Below are positions 1-7,923 of a stretch of 37,247 nt of DNA, in pieces (within the stretch, counting starts at the first letter, position 1; every line of letters starts with the position of its first letter). The notes under the pieces were generated by a model, which did not search any database, was not told where the DNA came from, and saw only the letters and a program-made list of their open reading frames with translations. This stretch comes from Acidobacteriota bacterium (GTDB lineage Bacteria > Acidobacteriota > Blastocatellia > Pyrinomonadales > Pyrinomonadaceae), in assembly GCA_019247455.1 (NCBI GenBank), contig JAFAOW010000236.1, forward strand, positions 1-37,247, in the 5' to 3' direction. The translations under genes were made by a program, and so were the position numbers.

Positions 1-1
1 G

Positions 2-568
2 GCGATGTCAGAGATGAAGGGTGTGACCCCTTACCCGGACGCGAACTTCACGATGCGCTTCACCTACGGTCGTGTAAAAGGCTACCAGTCGCGTGAGGCG
101 GAATTCAGAACACCCTTTACGACCATGAAAGGAATGATCGAGAAAGACACGGGCGAGGTTCCATTCGACGCTCCGAAGAAGCTGATCGATCTGCAAAAGG
201 CTCACGATTTCGGACGATATGGTCAGGGTGACAGTGTTGTGTTGAATTTTCTTGCTACCACGGACATCATCGGCGGCAATTCCGGCAGCCCCGTCATGAA
301 TGCCAATGGCGAGCAGGTAGGAATCGTTTTTGACGGGAACTTTGAGGGCCTGGGGAATGATTTCTATTTCGACCCAGCGGTTAATCGGACCATTGCCGTT
401 GATATTCGCTACGTCCTGTTCGTAACTGAGAAATTTGGCGGTGGAAAGTGGGTAGTGGATGAAATGAGGACCACTGGCGGTTCAAGAGGAAGATCGATGA
501 AGGGAGTAGCGGAATATTCACCGGCCTTGATCGACCTTACGGGCGATCAGGTAGCTGCGGGCTACTGA
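2..568 (+). CDS. S46 family dipeptidyl-peptidase, C-terminal part (partial)
   Basis: This is the C-terminal end of a serine dipeptidyl-peptidase of family S46 (DPP7/DPP11 type). These periplasmic exopeptidases remove dipeptides from the N-termini of peptides. The reading frame is open to the left edge, so the gene starts outside the window; full members are about 700 residues and about 189 are present. The catalytic motif GNSGSP is encoded near 280-300. Eighteen residues after the catalytic serine lies glycine (motif FDGNFEG). In characterised enzymes this position is Gly in DPP7 and Arg in DPP11, so a DPP7-like preference for hydrophobic rather than acidic residues is inferred. The conserved FDP..NR stretch follows. 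A strong hairpin with a T-run lies just past the stop codon. Confidence 0.9.
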   Translation, partial: AMSEMKGVTPYPDANFTMRFTYGRVKGYQSREAEFRTPFTTMKGMIEKDTGEVPFDAPKKLIDLQKAHDFGRYGQGDSVVLNFLATTDIIGGNSGSPVMNANGEQVGIVFDGNFEGLGNDFYFDPAVNRTIAVDIRYVLFVTEKFGGGKWVVDEMRTTGGSRGRSMKGVAEYSPALIDLTGDQVAAGY

Positions 569-590
569 TCTACGCCTGTACTTGGAAGAG

Positions 591-619
591 AAGGCCCGGG
601 TCAAGAACCTGGGCCTTTT
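591..619. terminator. Intrinsic terminator between convergent genes
   Basis: An 11-bp stem (AAGGCCCGGGT pairing with ACCTGGGCCTT, one G-T wobble) with a five-base loop is followed by TTTT. It lies 22 bases after the S46 peptidase stop and just before the stop of the opposing CAP gene. It fits a terminator for the rightward gene and may serve both. Confidence 0.8.
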
Positions 620-622
620 CCA

Positions 623-1189
623 TTAGTATGCCGGACCAGGAGTATTTCCGGGCGGATCGTAGTTGCAGACAAGTACGACCTTCCATTTGGCATTCACGAA
701 CCGGTTAACACCGCAGCCCACCTTTGTTGTCGCTTTCCACATGACCTGCGTATAGTGGTTGCAGAATTTTCCCGGTGCGCACATCCCCGTCTTGTTTGTC
801 CAGTTAGATTCCTCGGACATCCACCGCTTAACTGCTGTTTTGACCGGTTCGCTCGGCTCTGATGCGACGAACATATTTTCGCCATAGCTAGAATCAGCCC
901 GGTGTTCAAAAACCCCGCGATTCGCCCATTGCTGGGCATACCGAGCGAGTGCGCAATCCCACGTCAGCGGAGTAAGCTTTTGCCTGGCTCGAGCTTCATT
1001 CTGTTCCTTGACCAGTTCCGCCTGCTCTGCATTCGTAAGGCCGTTCACTCCGCAAGGTTGCGCCGTCGCAGGATTCTGAATGCCTTTCTTTGAGATCGGC
1101 TTTTTGGTCTGACTCAAACCAGAAACCGCAAAAAAGGAGACAGTTAAGAACAAGATGAATAAACGACGAGAATAATAGGAGTATTTCAT
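623..1189 (-). CDS. Secreted CAP-domain (SCP/PR-1-like) protein
   Basis: The protein has 188 residues, with an N-terminal signal segment (residues about 8-27, hydrophobic, ending near SGLSQT) and one CAP domain from about residue 48 to the end. The CAP signatures are clear: LVKEQNEARA at the start, LTPLTWDCALARYAQQWA, then HYTQVMWKATTKVGCG and LVCNYDPPGN. Conserved cysteines occur at the expected places. Bacterial CAP proteins are exported and their biochemical role is mostly unknown; some bind lipids or cell wall. It is a single-gene unit convergent with the S46 peptidase. The start codon has no strong ribosome-binding site. Confidence 0.92.
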   Translation of the reverse strand: MKYSYYSRRLFILFLTVSFFAVSGLSQTKKPISKKGIQNPATAQPCGVNGLTNAEQAELVKEQNEARARQKLTPLTWDCALARYAQQWANRGVFEHRADSSYGENMFVASEPSEPVKTAVKRWMSEESNWTNKTGMCAPGKFCNHYTQVMWKATTKVGCGVNRFVNAKWKVVLVCNYDPPGNTPGPAY

Positions 1190-1278
1190 TTTTTGCCCGG
1201 TCCTTCGTAATTTTGCGAGTAGATTACAACCGGATCAGCTTTCCTTGCAAGCGGGCAAAGGCGGAGCAAGATCGCCAC

Positions 1279-2091
1279 TTACTTCCCTGAAAAGTCGAGC
1301 TTGATGGAGTTCATGCCGCGAAGAATGATCTTCTGCCGCCGAACCACACGCTTTCGGTTCTTATCAGGGTTAAAGACGTTAAGCGGCGAAGGGATCATTG
1401 CGGAAAGGAACGCCGCCTCTTGAGGTGTCAGATCGGACGCGCTCTTTTTGAAGTAATTACGCGACGCCGCCTCAGCTCCGTAGATACCGTCGCCCCACTC
1501 GATCACGTTCAGGTAAAGCTCGAGGATGCGTTTCTTCGTAAGTTCGCGCTCGAGAAAATAGGTATAAACGGCCTCCCGGCCTTTTCTGAGGAAGTTGCGC
1601 TCCTCTGATAGAAAGAGATTTTTGGCCAACTGCTGCGAGATCGTCGATGCTCCCCGTTTGAAACTTGGCATGGATGGTATCCAATCATCCTGCTCCTTGT
1701 CGCACTCCTTTGGATCACTTTTATTCTCTTTCGCAGCTTGCAGACACTCTTCTCTGTCTTCTTTCTTGCCTTCCTCGACGCCCTCATCCCAGGCTTTCTG
1801 GATAGCTTCCCAGTCAAACCCGTTATGCTGGAAGAACCGCGCATCTTCTCCGGCAAGAACCGCCTTTTGAAGGTTCGGCGAGATCTGCTCGATGGGCACC
1901 CAGATCATGAATTTTCGTGGCTCTCGTCCTTCGGCAGCAGCCTGGGAGATCCGGTAATCGATCATGGACGTCGTAGTTGGATTCTCAGTTCTGAGACGGG
2001 AGATATTCGGAAACGTGATGAACTCAAAGAGAAGCCAGATCGCGATCGCGCCGATGAAGATGAGAAATATGTTCTTGGTCCAGTACCACAT
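1279..2091 (-). CDS. mtgA: Monofunctional biosynthetic peptidoglycan glycosyltransferase (GT51)
   Basis: This enzyme polymerises lipid II into glycan strands at the inner membrane. Residues 8-25 form a single N-terminal membrane anchor. GT51 motifs are present in order: AGEDARFFQHNGFDW (catalytic Glu about residue 82), GASTISQQLAKNLFL, a segment matching RKGREAVYTYFLERELTKKRI, and LELYLNVIEWGDGIYGAEAA. There is no transpeptidase domain, so it is the monofunctional type. At about residues 100-140, between the first two motifs, lies an extra highly charged segment with two cysteines, which is unusual for the family. The start is 7 bases from one arm of a 34-base inverted repeat, with no recognisable Shine-Dalgarno sequence. 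The gene is divergent from glgC. Confidence 0.93.
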   Translation of the reverse strand: MWYWTKNIFLIFIGAIAIWLLFEFITFPNISRLRTENPTTTSMIDYRISQAAAEGREPRKFMIWVPIEQISPNLQKAVLAGEDARFFQHNGFDWEAIQKAWDEGVEEGKKEDREECLQAAKENKSDPKECDKEQDDWIPSMPSFKRGASTISQQLAKNLFLSEERNFLRKGREAVYTYFLERELTKKRILELYLNVIEWGDGIYGAEAASRNYFKKSASDLTPQEAAFLSAMIPSPLNVFNPDKNRKRVVRRQKIILRGMNSIKLDFSGK

Positions 2092-2098
2092 GCGCTCA

Positions 2099-2258
2099 GT
2101 GAATAGTGAATAGTGATCAGTGATTAGTCAAGGCAAATAAAGACTCTGCGGAAACATTCTGAGGCACTGATCCGGGCCGCAGCTTGTCCGCAGATGAGCA
2201 CTGCGGAATGGGAATGCGATCGCTCTTGACTATTCACCGATCACTATTCACTATTCAC
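2099..2258. repeat. 34-base inverted repeat flanking the mtgA-glgC intergenic region
   Basis: The left arm (2099-2132) and right arm (2225-2258) are reverse complements with 32 of 34 bases matching. Each arm, read toward its gene, begins CTTGACTA and ends in repeats of the heptamer ATTCACT. The arms end 7 bases before the mtgA start codon and 4 bases before the glgC start codon, so the two divergent genes have nearly identical sequence immediately in front of them. The 92-base centre contains CTGCGGA (2146-2152), TCCGCAG (2187-2193) and CTGCGGA again (2201-2207), which can form a small hairpin. It may be a REP/MITE-like element, a heptameric short repeat or a shared regulatory leader. There is no transposase gene. 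Confidence 0.85.
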
Positions 2259-2262
2259 TCAT

Positions 2263-3558
2263 ATGGGACGATACGACAACGTCGTGGCGGTGATCCTTGG
2301 AGGAGGCGCGGGGTCAAGACTCTTTCCTTTGACGCTTGAACGGTCAAAGCCCGCCGTGCCTCTCGGCGGCACCTATCGGCTGATCGATGTCCCAGTCTCA
2401 AATTGCATCAACTCTGAGATCACCCAGATCTTTGTTCTTACACAGTTTAATTCGGCCTCGCTGAACCGTCACATTTCGCGCACTTACCGCTTCTCGACAT
2501 TTTCCACGGGCTTTGTCGAGGTGCTCGCCGCGGAACAAACGAAGGAGAACGAAGACTGGTTTCAGGGCACGGCCGACGCCGTTCGCCAGATGCTGCCTCA
2601 CTTGCGCGACTGGAAGGTCGACACACTCCTGATACTCTCGGGAGATCACCTTTATCGGATGGATTACCGCCAATTTCTGGCGCGGCACTTTGACTCAGAG
2701 GCTGACGTGACTATCTCGGTCAACCCGTGCGGGTCAAGTGAAGCTGAAGGGTTCGGTCTGCTGAAAACAGATGATACGGGTCGGATCGTCGAGTTCAAGG
2801 AAAAACCTCAGGGAGACGCTCTTGAGCAAATGCGGGTCGACACGTCAAGGTTTGGCCTGTCGCGTGACGAGGCCATGACTCGCCCATTCCTCGCGTCCAT
2901 GGGAATTTACGTTTTCAACTATAAGAAGTTAGTGGAGCTGCTTGAAACCGATGTTTCGTGGGTAGACTTCGGCAGGGAGATCATTCCTGCGGCAATCGAA
3001 AAATACTCTGTCCAGGCACATATGTTCAAGGGCTATTGGGAGGACATCGGTACTATCCGGGCTTTCTATGAGGCAAATATCGATCTTGCGTCTCCCTTGC
3101 CGCAATTCAATTTCTTCGACGCGAGTGCCCCGATCTACACTCGCAGCCGTTACCTGCCGCCATCGAAGCTCCACGGCTGCGACATAGATAATTCGATGGT
3201 TTGCGAGGGCTGCATTTTGAACGGTGTACATGTCCGAAATTCGATCATCGGTCTGCGAAGCCGGATCGATAAGGATGTGACGATCGAGGATTCGATCATC
3301 ATGGGTTCAGACTTTTTTGAGTCCATGTCCGAGATCCGCTGGAACATAGAGAACTCCAAACCGCACCTGGGCATCGGAGAGGACTGCACGATAAAACGGT
3401 CGATCGTTGACAAAAACGTGAGGATCGGCAGCGGCGTAAAACTGATCAATCGGGAAGGCTTCGAGAATTACGATTCGCCCGACCTACCCGTCTACATCCG
3501 CGACGGGATAATAATCGTTCCGAAAAACGCAGTTATTCCTGACGGAACCGAGATCTAA
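2263..3558 (+). CDS. glgC: Glucose-1-phosphate adenylyltransferase (ADP-glucose pyrophosphorylase)
   Basis: GlgC makes ADP-glucose from ATP and glucose-1-phosphate, the committed step of bacterial glycogen synthesis. The 431-residue protein has the usual length and all hallmark motifs: [15 protein letters not shown] (nucleotide binding, residues 10-24), [40 protein letters not shown], a VEFKEKP segment, GYWEDIGTI, and a C-terminal left-handed beta-helix region rich in hexapeptide-like repeats (about 300-410). The ATG start is fixed by homology to GlgC N-termini, although no Shine-Dalgarno sequence precedes it and the inverted-repeat arm occupies that place. No glgA or glgB is adjacent. Its stop codon overlaps the stop of the convergent VWFA gene in the tetranucleotide CTAA. 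Confidence 0.96.
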   Translation: MGRYDNVVAVILGGGAGSRLFPLTLERSKPAVPLGGTYRLIDVPVSNCINSEITQIFVLTQFNSASLNRHISRTYRFSTFSTGFVEVLAAEQTKENEDWFQGTADAVRQMLPHLRDWKVDTLLILSGDHLYRMDYRQFLARHFDSEADVTISVNPCGSSEAEGFGLLKTDDTGRIVEFKEKPQGDALEQMRVDTSRFGLSRDEAMTRPFLASMGIYVFNYKKLVELLETDVSWVDFGREIIPAAIEKYSVQAHMFKGYWEDIGTIRAFYEANIDLASPLPQFNFFDASAPIYTRSRYLPPSKLHGCDIDNSMVCEGCILNGVHVRNSIIGLRSRIDKDVTIEDSIIMGSDFFESMSEIRWNIENSKPHLGIGEDCTIKRSIVDKNVRIGSGVKLINREGFENYDSPDLPVYIRDGIIIVPKNAVIPDGTEI

Positions 3559-4754
3559 TTTCCCTTTATCTTTGTTCTCTTGGGGACGAGGTAACCTTCG
3601 CGCGTGTGCACCGTTACGCCCGGTCGGTCAGTGCGAACCTTAATGAAAGTCTTCTTGCCAGGCACACGGTCCTGCTTTGGGTAATAACCGATGCTGTAAA
3701 ATTCGCGAAGCTCGCTTGCGATATGTGTGAACGCGTCTGTTACGGTACTCATCGACGTCGCTTTGTAAACGCGTCCTCCCGTGCGATAAGCGAGCTGATC
3801 GAGGTATTCTGCTGCTTTTTGATACTCCGCGGCAGTGGTTCCGGCAGCCCCAACGGTCGGGACTCCATTCGTAGGAGTTGGGAATGGCATTCCGCGGTCC
3901 GGATCCGATGCAATGGGTGGTGTCGGCCGTGGGTATATCTGTGGCGGGCCTCCGCCGCTCGTCCTGATCGTCACTGGGCCTTGGTTCATAACGGTTCCGC
4001 CATGACTCATCGTCTGAACGTCCTCAAAGGTGTCGTACTCGATGGGATAGATAAGCGCGTCTAGTTCCATCGCGTCGCTTAGGTTCTGCGAATTGCCGAC
4101 ACGGCGGCTCGTTGTGTCTACCCCATCGGTGAACATGATCACCGCCTTGCGGCCGTCGATGCTTCGCAGACGCGAATTGACGACGAGATCAACCGCTTCA
4201 TAAATGCTCGTGCCGGTGCCTATTCGTGAACTTCGGATTGCTCGGTAAATTTCCTTTCGATCGCCGGTCGCTTCTGTCAGAACATGTACATCCTGATCGA
4301 AGGAGACTACCATCACTCGGTCCTGCGGCCGAAGCTGGTCTATGAAGGCAATCGCTGCGGATTGAATATCACTGACCTTGAACTTCGCCGAGTAGCTCAT
4401 ATCTAGAAGGAGCACGACCGTAAAAGGTTCCTGCTCTCCCGAGAACATCGAGATGTCCTGTTCTACGCCATCCTCCGAAACGCGAAAATTCTCTTTCGAC
4501 AGACCGCCGACGAACTTACCGGCCCGGTCCATCACACGAACAGGCACCCATACGAGCTGCGTGTCCACCTTGATGACGTCTTCGTCATCAACCGGCCCTA
4601 CGCCTCTGGTGGTCTGAGTCGGTGACGGGGTGGGCCGCGCTGTTTCGTTAGATCTTTGAGGAATAATGGCGCCAATTCGTCCGGCCTGCCCGCGGGCCAA
4701 CAGCGCGGCGCAAAGTAAGATGATCAACAGGGTGAAATATCGGCGGCTCGGCAT
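3555..4754 (-). CDS. Secreted VWFA-related acidobacterial protein 1
   Basis: This is an exported von Willebrand factor A-domain protein of the kind greatly expanded in Acidobacteria (VWFA-related acidobacterial domain family). From the ATG at 4754 the product is 399 residues, starting with a signal peptide ([21 protein letters not shown]). A Pro/Thr-rich linker follows, then the A domain with MIDAS residues: LLLDMSYS (DxSxS), GTSIYEAV (Thr) and [12 protein letters not shown] (Asp). A Pro/Gly-rich insert lies at about residues 260-310, before the conserved C-terminal block ending [10 protein letters not shown]. The frame stays open upstream to 4862, but that extension is not signal-like. It is a paralogue of the next gene, and the shared orientation suggests co-transcription. 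Ligand and role are unknown. Confidence 0.9.
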   Translation of the reverse strand: MPSRRYFTLLIILLCAALLARGQAGRIGAIIPQRSNETARPTPSPTQTTRGVGPVDDEDVIKVDTQLVWVPVRVMDRAGKFVGGLSKENFRVSEDGVEQDISMFSGEQEPFTVVLLLDMSYSAKFKVSDIQSAAIAFIDQLRPQDRVMVVSFDQDVHVLTEATGDRKEIYRAIRSSRIGTGTSIYEAVDLVVNSRLRSIDGRKAVIMFTDGVDTTSRRVGNSQNLSDAMELDALIYPIEYDTFEDVQTMSHGGTVMNQGPVTIRTSGGGPPQIYPRPTPPIASDPDRGMPFPTPTNGVPTVGAAGTTAAEYQKAAEYLDQLAYRTGGRVYKATSMSTVTDAFTHIASELREFYSIGYYPKQDRVPGKKTFIKVRTDRPGVTVHTREGYLVPKRTKIKGN

Positions 4755-4889
4755 CCAACTTGAATGATTACGAAGTTTTGATGCCCTTGCCGTGCAGAAA
4801 AGATGCAAGATCGGGGAACTCAAACGGAAACAAAAAAGGTGAGAAATCATATCACTTCCCACCTTCTGGATAATGATATTCCGAAAATC

Positions 4890-6059
4890 CTACCGGCCCG
4901 CGAGCGTTCTGTTGGTCTGACCAACGATATAACTTGTCTTTGCCCGGACTACGACATTCGGCCGCATAACGCGTATCTTTATCTGCCTTCTTTCGCCCAC
5001 GGTTCCGGCCGTTTCCGGGTAATAACCGAGCGAATACTGACGGCGAAGCTCCTCGGCGATCCCGGAGAACGCGGCGTCAATGTTGTATATCGAACCCGCT
5101 TCGAATTCGCGCCCGCCGCTATTTTCGGCTAGCTGTTCCAGATAGCGCTTACCTTTTGCATAGTCCTGCGAACTCGCGGTGCCGCCTCCACCTATGTTCA
5201 CTCCACCGCCCATGATCACACGGGCCCACCACGGAATGCCGCGTCCACCGCCTCCATTCCAGCCACCGTTATTCGAATCGTGCGAGGTGTCATAGCGAAC
5301 GGTATAAAACAGCGCGTCGATCTCCTCGGTATCGCGGACGGTGCTCTCGTAGCTAGCCCTTCGTGAGGTCGTATCGACCCCATCGGTAAAGAGCACCACG
5401 GCCTTACGCCCCTGCATCGTGCGAAGCTGTTGCGAGATAGTGTAATCGACAGCTTCATAGAGGCTAGTACCATCCCCAAATCGTGCCTGCTGAATAGCGC
5501 TTTCCAATCGGTACCGGTCCGACGTCGGAGCGCAAAGAAGATGAACGTCTTCGTCAAAGGCGATCACCTCTACACGGTCGCCCGGGCGAAGCTGATTCAC
5601 GAACGAGATAGCCGCATTCTGGATCTCGTCGATACGAAAAGCCGTCGACGGGCTAACGTCGAGCAAAAGAACAACAGTAAAGGGCTGCTCGGTGGACTGA
5701 AAATAATCTACCTTTTGCTGGACACCGTTCTCAAAGATCTGAAAGTCATTCTTCTGCAGACCTGAGATGAACCTGCCGTCCCGATCGAGTACCGAAACGG
5801 GCATCGTGACAAGGTTGGTTTCAACCTTGATGATCTCGTCGTCTCCGCCAGGAGGTGTGGCCGTTGCTTTTGGCGTCGCGCGGTCAGTCCCGTTGAGAAC
5901 GGGCGGGCCCGAGTTATCCGGCCCCGTGTACGGATCATCCTGCACTTTCGGCGGAGTGGAGGTTGGGGCCACACGAGGGCGAGACGATGTATTTCCCTGC
6001 GAAAAAGCAACTGACGCAAGGCACGCTGACAGCGAAATAATAATTGCGAACTTTTTCAT
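4890..6059 (-). CDS. Secreted VWFA-related acidobacterial protein 2
   Basis: This second VWFA paralogue is 389 residues from the ATG at 6059, which opens a clear signal peptide (KKFAIIISLSACLASVAFSQ). A Pro/Thr-rich linker precedes the A domain. MIDAS residues are intact: LLLDVSPS, GTSLYEAV and [14 protein letters not shown] glycine-rich insert (GGWNGGGGRGIPWW and a second Gly run, about residues 260-300) replaces the Pro-rich insert of its neighbour. The C-terminal block RRQYSLGYYPE is shared. The frame is open to 6128, but the extra 23 residues are not signal-like. It lies between the serine hydrolase gene and the other VWFA gene, all leftward, which fits an operon or a tandem duplication. 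Confidence 0.9.
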   Translation of the reverse strand: MKKFAIIISLSACLASVAFSQGNTSSRPRVAPTSTPPKVQDDPYTGPDNSGPPVLNGTDRATPKATATPPGGDDEIIKVETNLVTMPVSVLDRDGRFISGLQKNDFQIFENGVQQKVDYFQSTEQPFTVVLLLDVSPSTAFRIDEIQNAAISFVNQLRPGDRVEVIAFDEDVHLLCAPTSDRYRLESAIQQARFGDGTSLYEAVDYTISQQLRTMQGRKAVVLFTDGVDTTSRRASYESTVRDTEEIDALFYTVRYDTSHDSNNGGWNGGGGRGIPWWARVIMGGGVNIGGGGTASSQDYAKGKRYLEQLAENSGGREFEAGSIYNIDAAFSGIAEELRRQYSLGYYPETAGTVGERRQIKIRVMRPNVVVRAKTSYIVGQTNRTLAGR

Positions 6060-6134
6060 GAGCGCCACTGATCTCCGGGCAAATGTGCTTTGGGGAAAGC
6101 GCTGGTTATGATTAATCACATGGGGCAATAGTTG

Positions 6135-7325
6135 CTACGTTTTTTGACACAGCGCCTCGACCGCTAGTTGATGAAATTGCCGTCTTACAGCGTTTATATT
6201 CGCGAAAGGCAGCTTTCTATGGTGCGTCCGGTTCGTCAGAAGAATGAATACGCGGTCCTCGATGGGATCGATCCAGAGGCTGGTTCCGGTAAACCCAAGA
6301 TGGCCAAAGCTTTGCGGCGATAGCGGCGACCCGCCAGTGGATTCGGGGCTTGAGCCTAGTTGAAAGGCAAACGAACGGTGTTCGTTCTGCCCAGGGGTCA
6401 GATTCGTCCTGAATAGCTCACAGGTCTGCGGTTTTAGTAACTGCGTGTAATTTGGCAGAAATTGGAGGGCGATCTTGAATATCTCCTTGGCGGTAGAAAA
6501 CAGGCCAGCGTGTCCCCCCACCTCCCCCATGAAGTACGCATTGCCGTCATGAACTTCGCCCCAAATCACCTCGTCTCGAAAGACGTCCGCATTGTCCATT
6601 TTGTTATCCAAATAACCCTGCTCAATGCAGGTCTGCTTCTCGAACCCGTTTCCGGTTTCGCTCGCCGCAGTCCGTGGAAGATCATTCTTACCAATGGGTC
6701 CAAACCTGGTATCCAGAAGCCTCAATGGCTTAGCGATCATCGATTCAAAACCCTCGCGCAGCGATACCCCGCTCATTTTCTCCACGATCTTTCCAAGCGT
6801 AATGAAATTTGGGTCGCTGTACGTTACGGGTGCCGCATTCTCATCTGTCGGCAGCCGGCCGATCTCTTTGAGGACATTGCCGGGGTCCGGGTCCAGCAGG
6901 TAGAAAGGCCTCCAAGCCGGCAGCCCCGAAGTATGGCTTAAGAGTTGGGCTATCGAGATACCACGCTTATCGTCGTGGCCAAATTCCGAGAGGTAACGCG
7001 ATACGGCGTCAACCGTTCGGAGTTCACCTCGCTCAACGAACATGGCCATCAGCAGGCCGGTCACCAGGACCTTCGTCATGCTGGCGACATCGTAGATGGT
7101 GTCGGTCCGGGCGGGAATGATCTCGGGCTCAACAACCGCATTTCCTACGGCTCCGTGAAATACGATCTCACCCTCTTCCGCAACGAGGTAGACCGCCGAC
7201 GGAAAATCGCCCGCGGCGATCGGCTCTAGAAGGAACCCTGATATTGATGGCTCTGTTGTCACAGCGTTATTGTTCCTTTCAGAGCGTTGCGTCTCCGAGG
7301 GTAACTTCTTTCTTCCCGTTTCCAC
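6135..7325 (-). CDS. Serine hydrolase of the beta-lactamase/penicillin-binding (S12-like) family
   Basis: The protein has 396 residues and a class C beta-lactamase-like fold. The nucleophile motif S-x-x-K appears as ASMTKVLVTGLL (about residue 105), followed by LLSHTSGLPAWRP and the tyrosine motif YSDPNFITLGKIVEKMSG. A late HLGFTGTSLWIDP segment resembles the third active-site element, and VFILLTNRTHH follows. Such enzymes include D-aminopeptidases, esterases and cell-wall hydrolases; substrate cannot be read from sequence. No clear signal peptide is seen at the N-terminus, which is charged (METGRKK). It is the first gene of a leftward run with the two VWFA genes. The start at 7325 lies only 16 bases from a promoter-like sequence facing the other way. 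Confidence 0.88.
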   Translation of the reverse strand: METGRKKLPSETQRSERNNNAVTTEPSISGFLLEPIAAGDFPSAVYLVAEEGEIVFHGAVGNAVVEPEIIPARTDTIYDVASMTKVLVTGLLMAMFVERGELRTVDAVSRYLSEFGHDDKRGISIAQLLSHTSGLPAWRPFYLLDPDPGNVLKEIGRLPTDENAAPVTYSDPNFITLGKIVEKMSGVSLREGFESMIAKPLRLLDTRFGPIGKNDLPRTAASETGNGFEKQTCIEQGYLDNKMDNADVFRDEVIWGEVHDGNAYFMGEVGGHAGLFSTAKEIFKIALQFLPNYTQLLKPQTCELFRTNLTPGQNEHRSFAFQLGSSPESTGGSPLSPQSFGHLGFTGTSLWIDPIEDRVFILLTNRTHHRKLPFANINAVRRQFHQLAVEALCQKT

Positions 7326-7340
7326 TTCCTCTTACCTTAA

Positions 7341-7369
7341 TTGACACACTCGCATTGCGAAAATAGACT
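7341..7369 (+). promoter_or_regulatory. Sigma-70-type promoter for the 7400 gene
   Basis: A perfect TTGACA (7341-7346) is followed by a 17-base spacer and TAGACT (7364-7369, four of six matches to TATAAT). It lies about 30 bases upstream of the start codon at 7400. A good ribosome-binding site (GGAGG, ending 8 bases before ATG) follows. Confidence 0.6.
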
Positions 7370-7399
7370 TGGTTTATATTTTATTTTGGAGGAATTCTC

Positions 7400-7876
7400 A
7401 TGAGCAAAGCTGAATCTGCTGATCTCTTACTAAAACTTTACGACCTTCGCCGCGAGAAAAAAATGAGAAAGGCCCGCAACTGGATCTTCTCATTCAATCC
7501 GACCAGTGCGGAGGAATATTGGACGACTATGATGGACCCCGAGGTCGGCGGCTATCTTCGAATGGTCACGTCGTACTGGGACATGGCTGCGGCGATGGTA
7601 AACCACGGGGCGATCGATGCTGACCTTTTTAACGAGACGGCCGGCGAACACATCATGGTCTTCGCAAAGGTGCAGCCGTTCCTCGCTGAGCTTCGCGAGA
7701 AGTTCCAGAATCCGAATGCTTTCAAGCATCTCGAAAAGGTCATCCTTGACTCGCCGGAGGGAGCCGAGCGCCTTGCCAAAACTCAGGAATGGATGCGAAA
7801 TATGGCCGCTGAATTCCAAGCGCGTGCCGCAGCTGCTAAGGATAAGAATGAAAGATCCGAAGAAGCGTCGGCCTAG
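7400..7876 (+). CDS. Conserved-looking small soluble protein, function unknown
   Basis: I do not recognise this 158-residue protein. It is mostly alpha-helical in appearance, with no signal peptide or membrane segment. The N-terminus is charged (KLYDLRREKKMRKARNW), followed by aromatic- and Met-rich segments (SAEEYWTTMMDPEVGGYL, VTSYWDMAAAMVNHGAI) and an Ala/Glu/Lys-rich C-terminal tail. The gene is well supported: it has a sigma-70-like promoter, a GGAGG ribosome-binding site and a terminator hairpin just after its stop. It forms a monocistronic unit. The tail could be a helical extension or coiled coil. Confidence 0.8.
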   Translation: MSKAESADLLLKLYDLRREKKMRKARNWIFSFNPTSAEEYWTTMMDPEVGGYLRMVTSYWDMAAAMVNHGAIDADLFNETAGEHIMVFAKVQPFLAELREKFQNPNAFKHLEKVILDSPEGAERLAKTQEWMRNMAAEFQARAAAAKDKNERSEEASA

Positions 7877-7899
7877 ATCCGGGCCGAGCGGGCTAAAAG

Positions 7900-7923
7900 A
7901 AGGGAGGCTTGCGCCTCCTTTTT
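7900..7923. terminator. Intrinsic terminator between convergent genes
   Basis: The hairpin GGAGGC-TTGC-GCCTCC (7903-7918) is followed by TTTTT (7919-7923), 26 bases after the stop at 7876. The stop codon of the convergent dehydrogenase gene (7922-7924) overlaps the T-run, so the element is shared by both gene ends. Confidence 0.8.
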
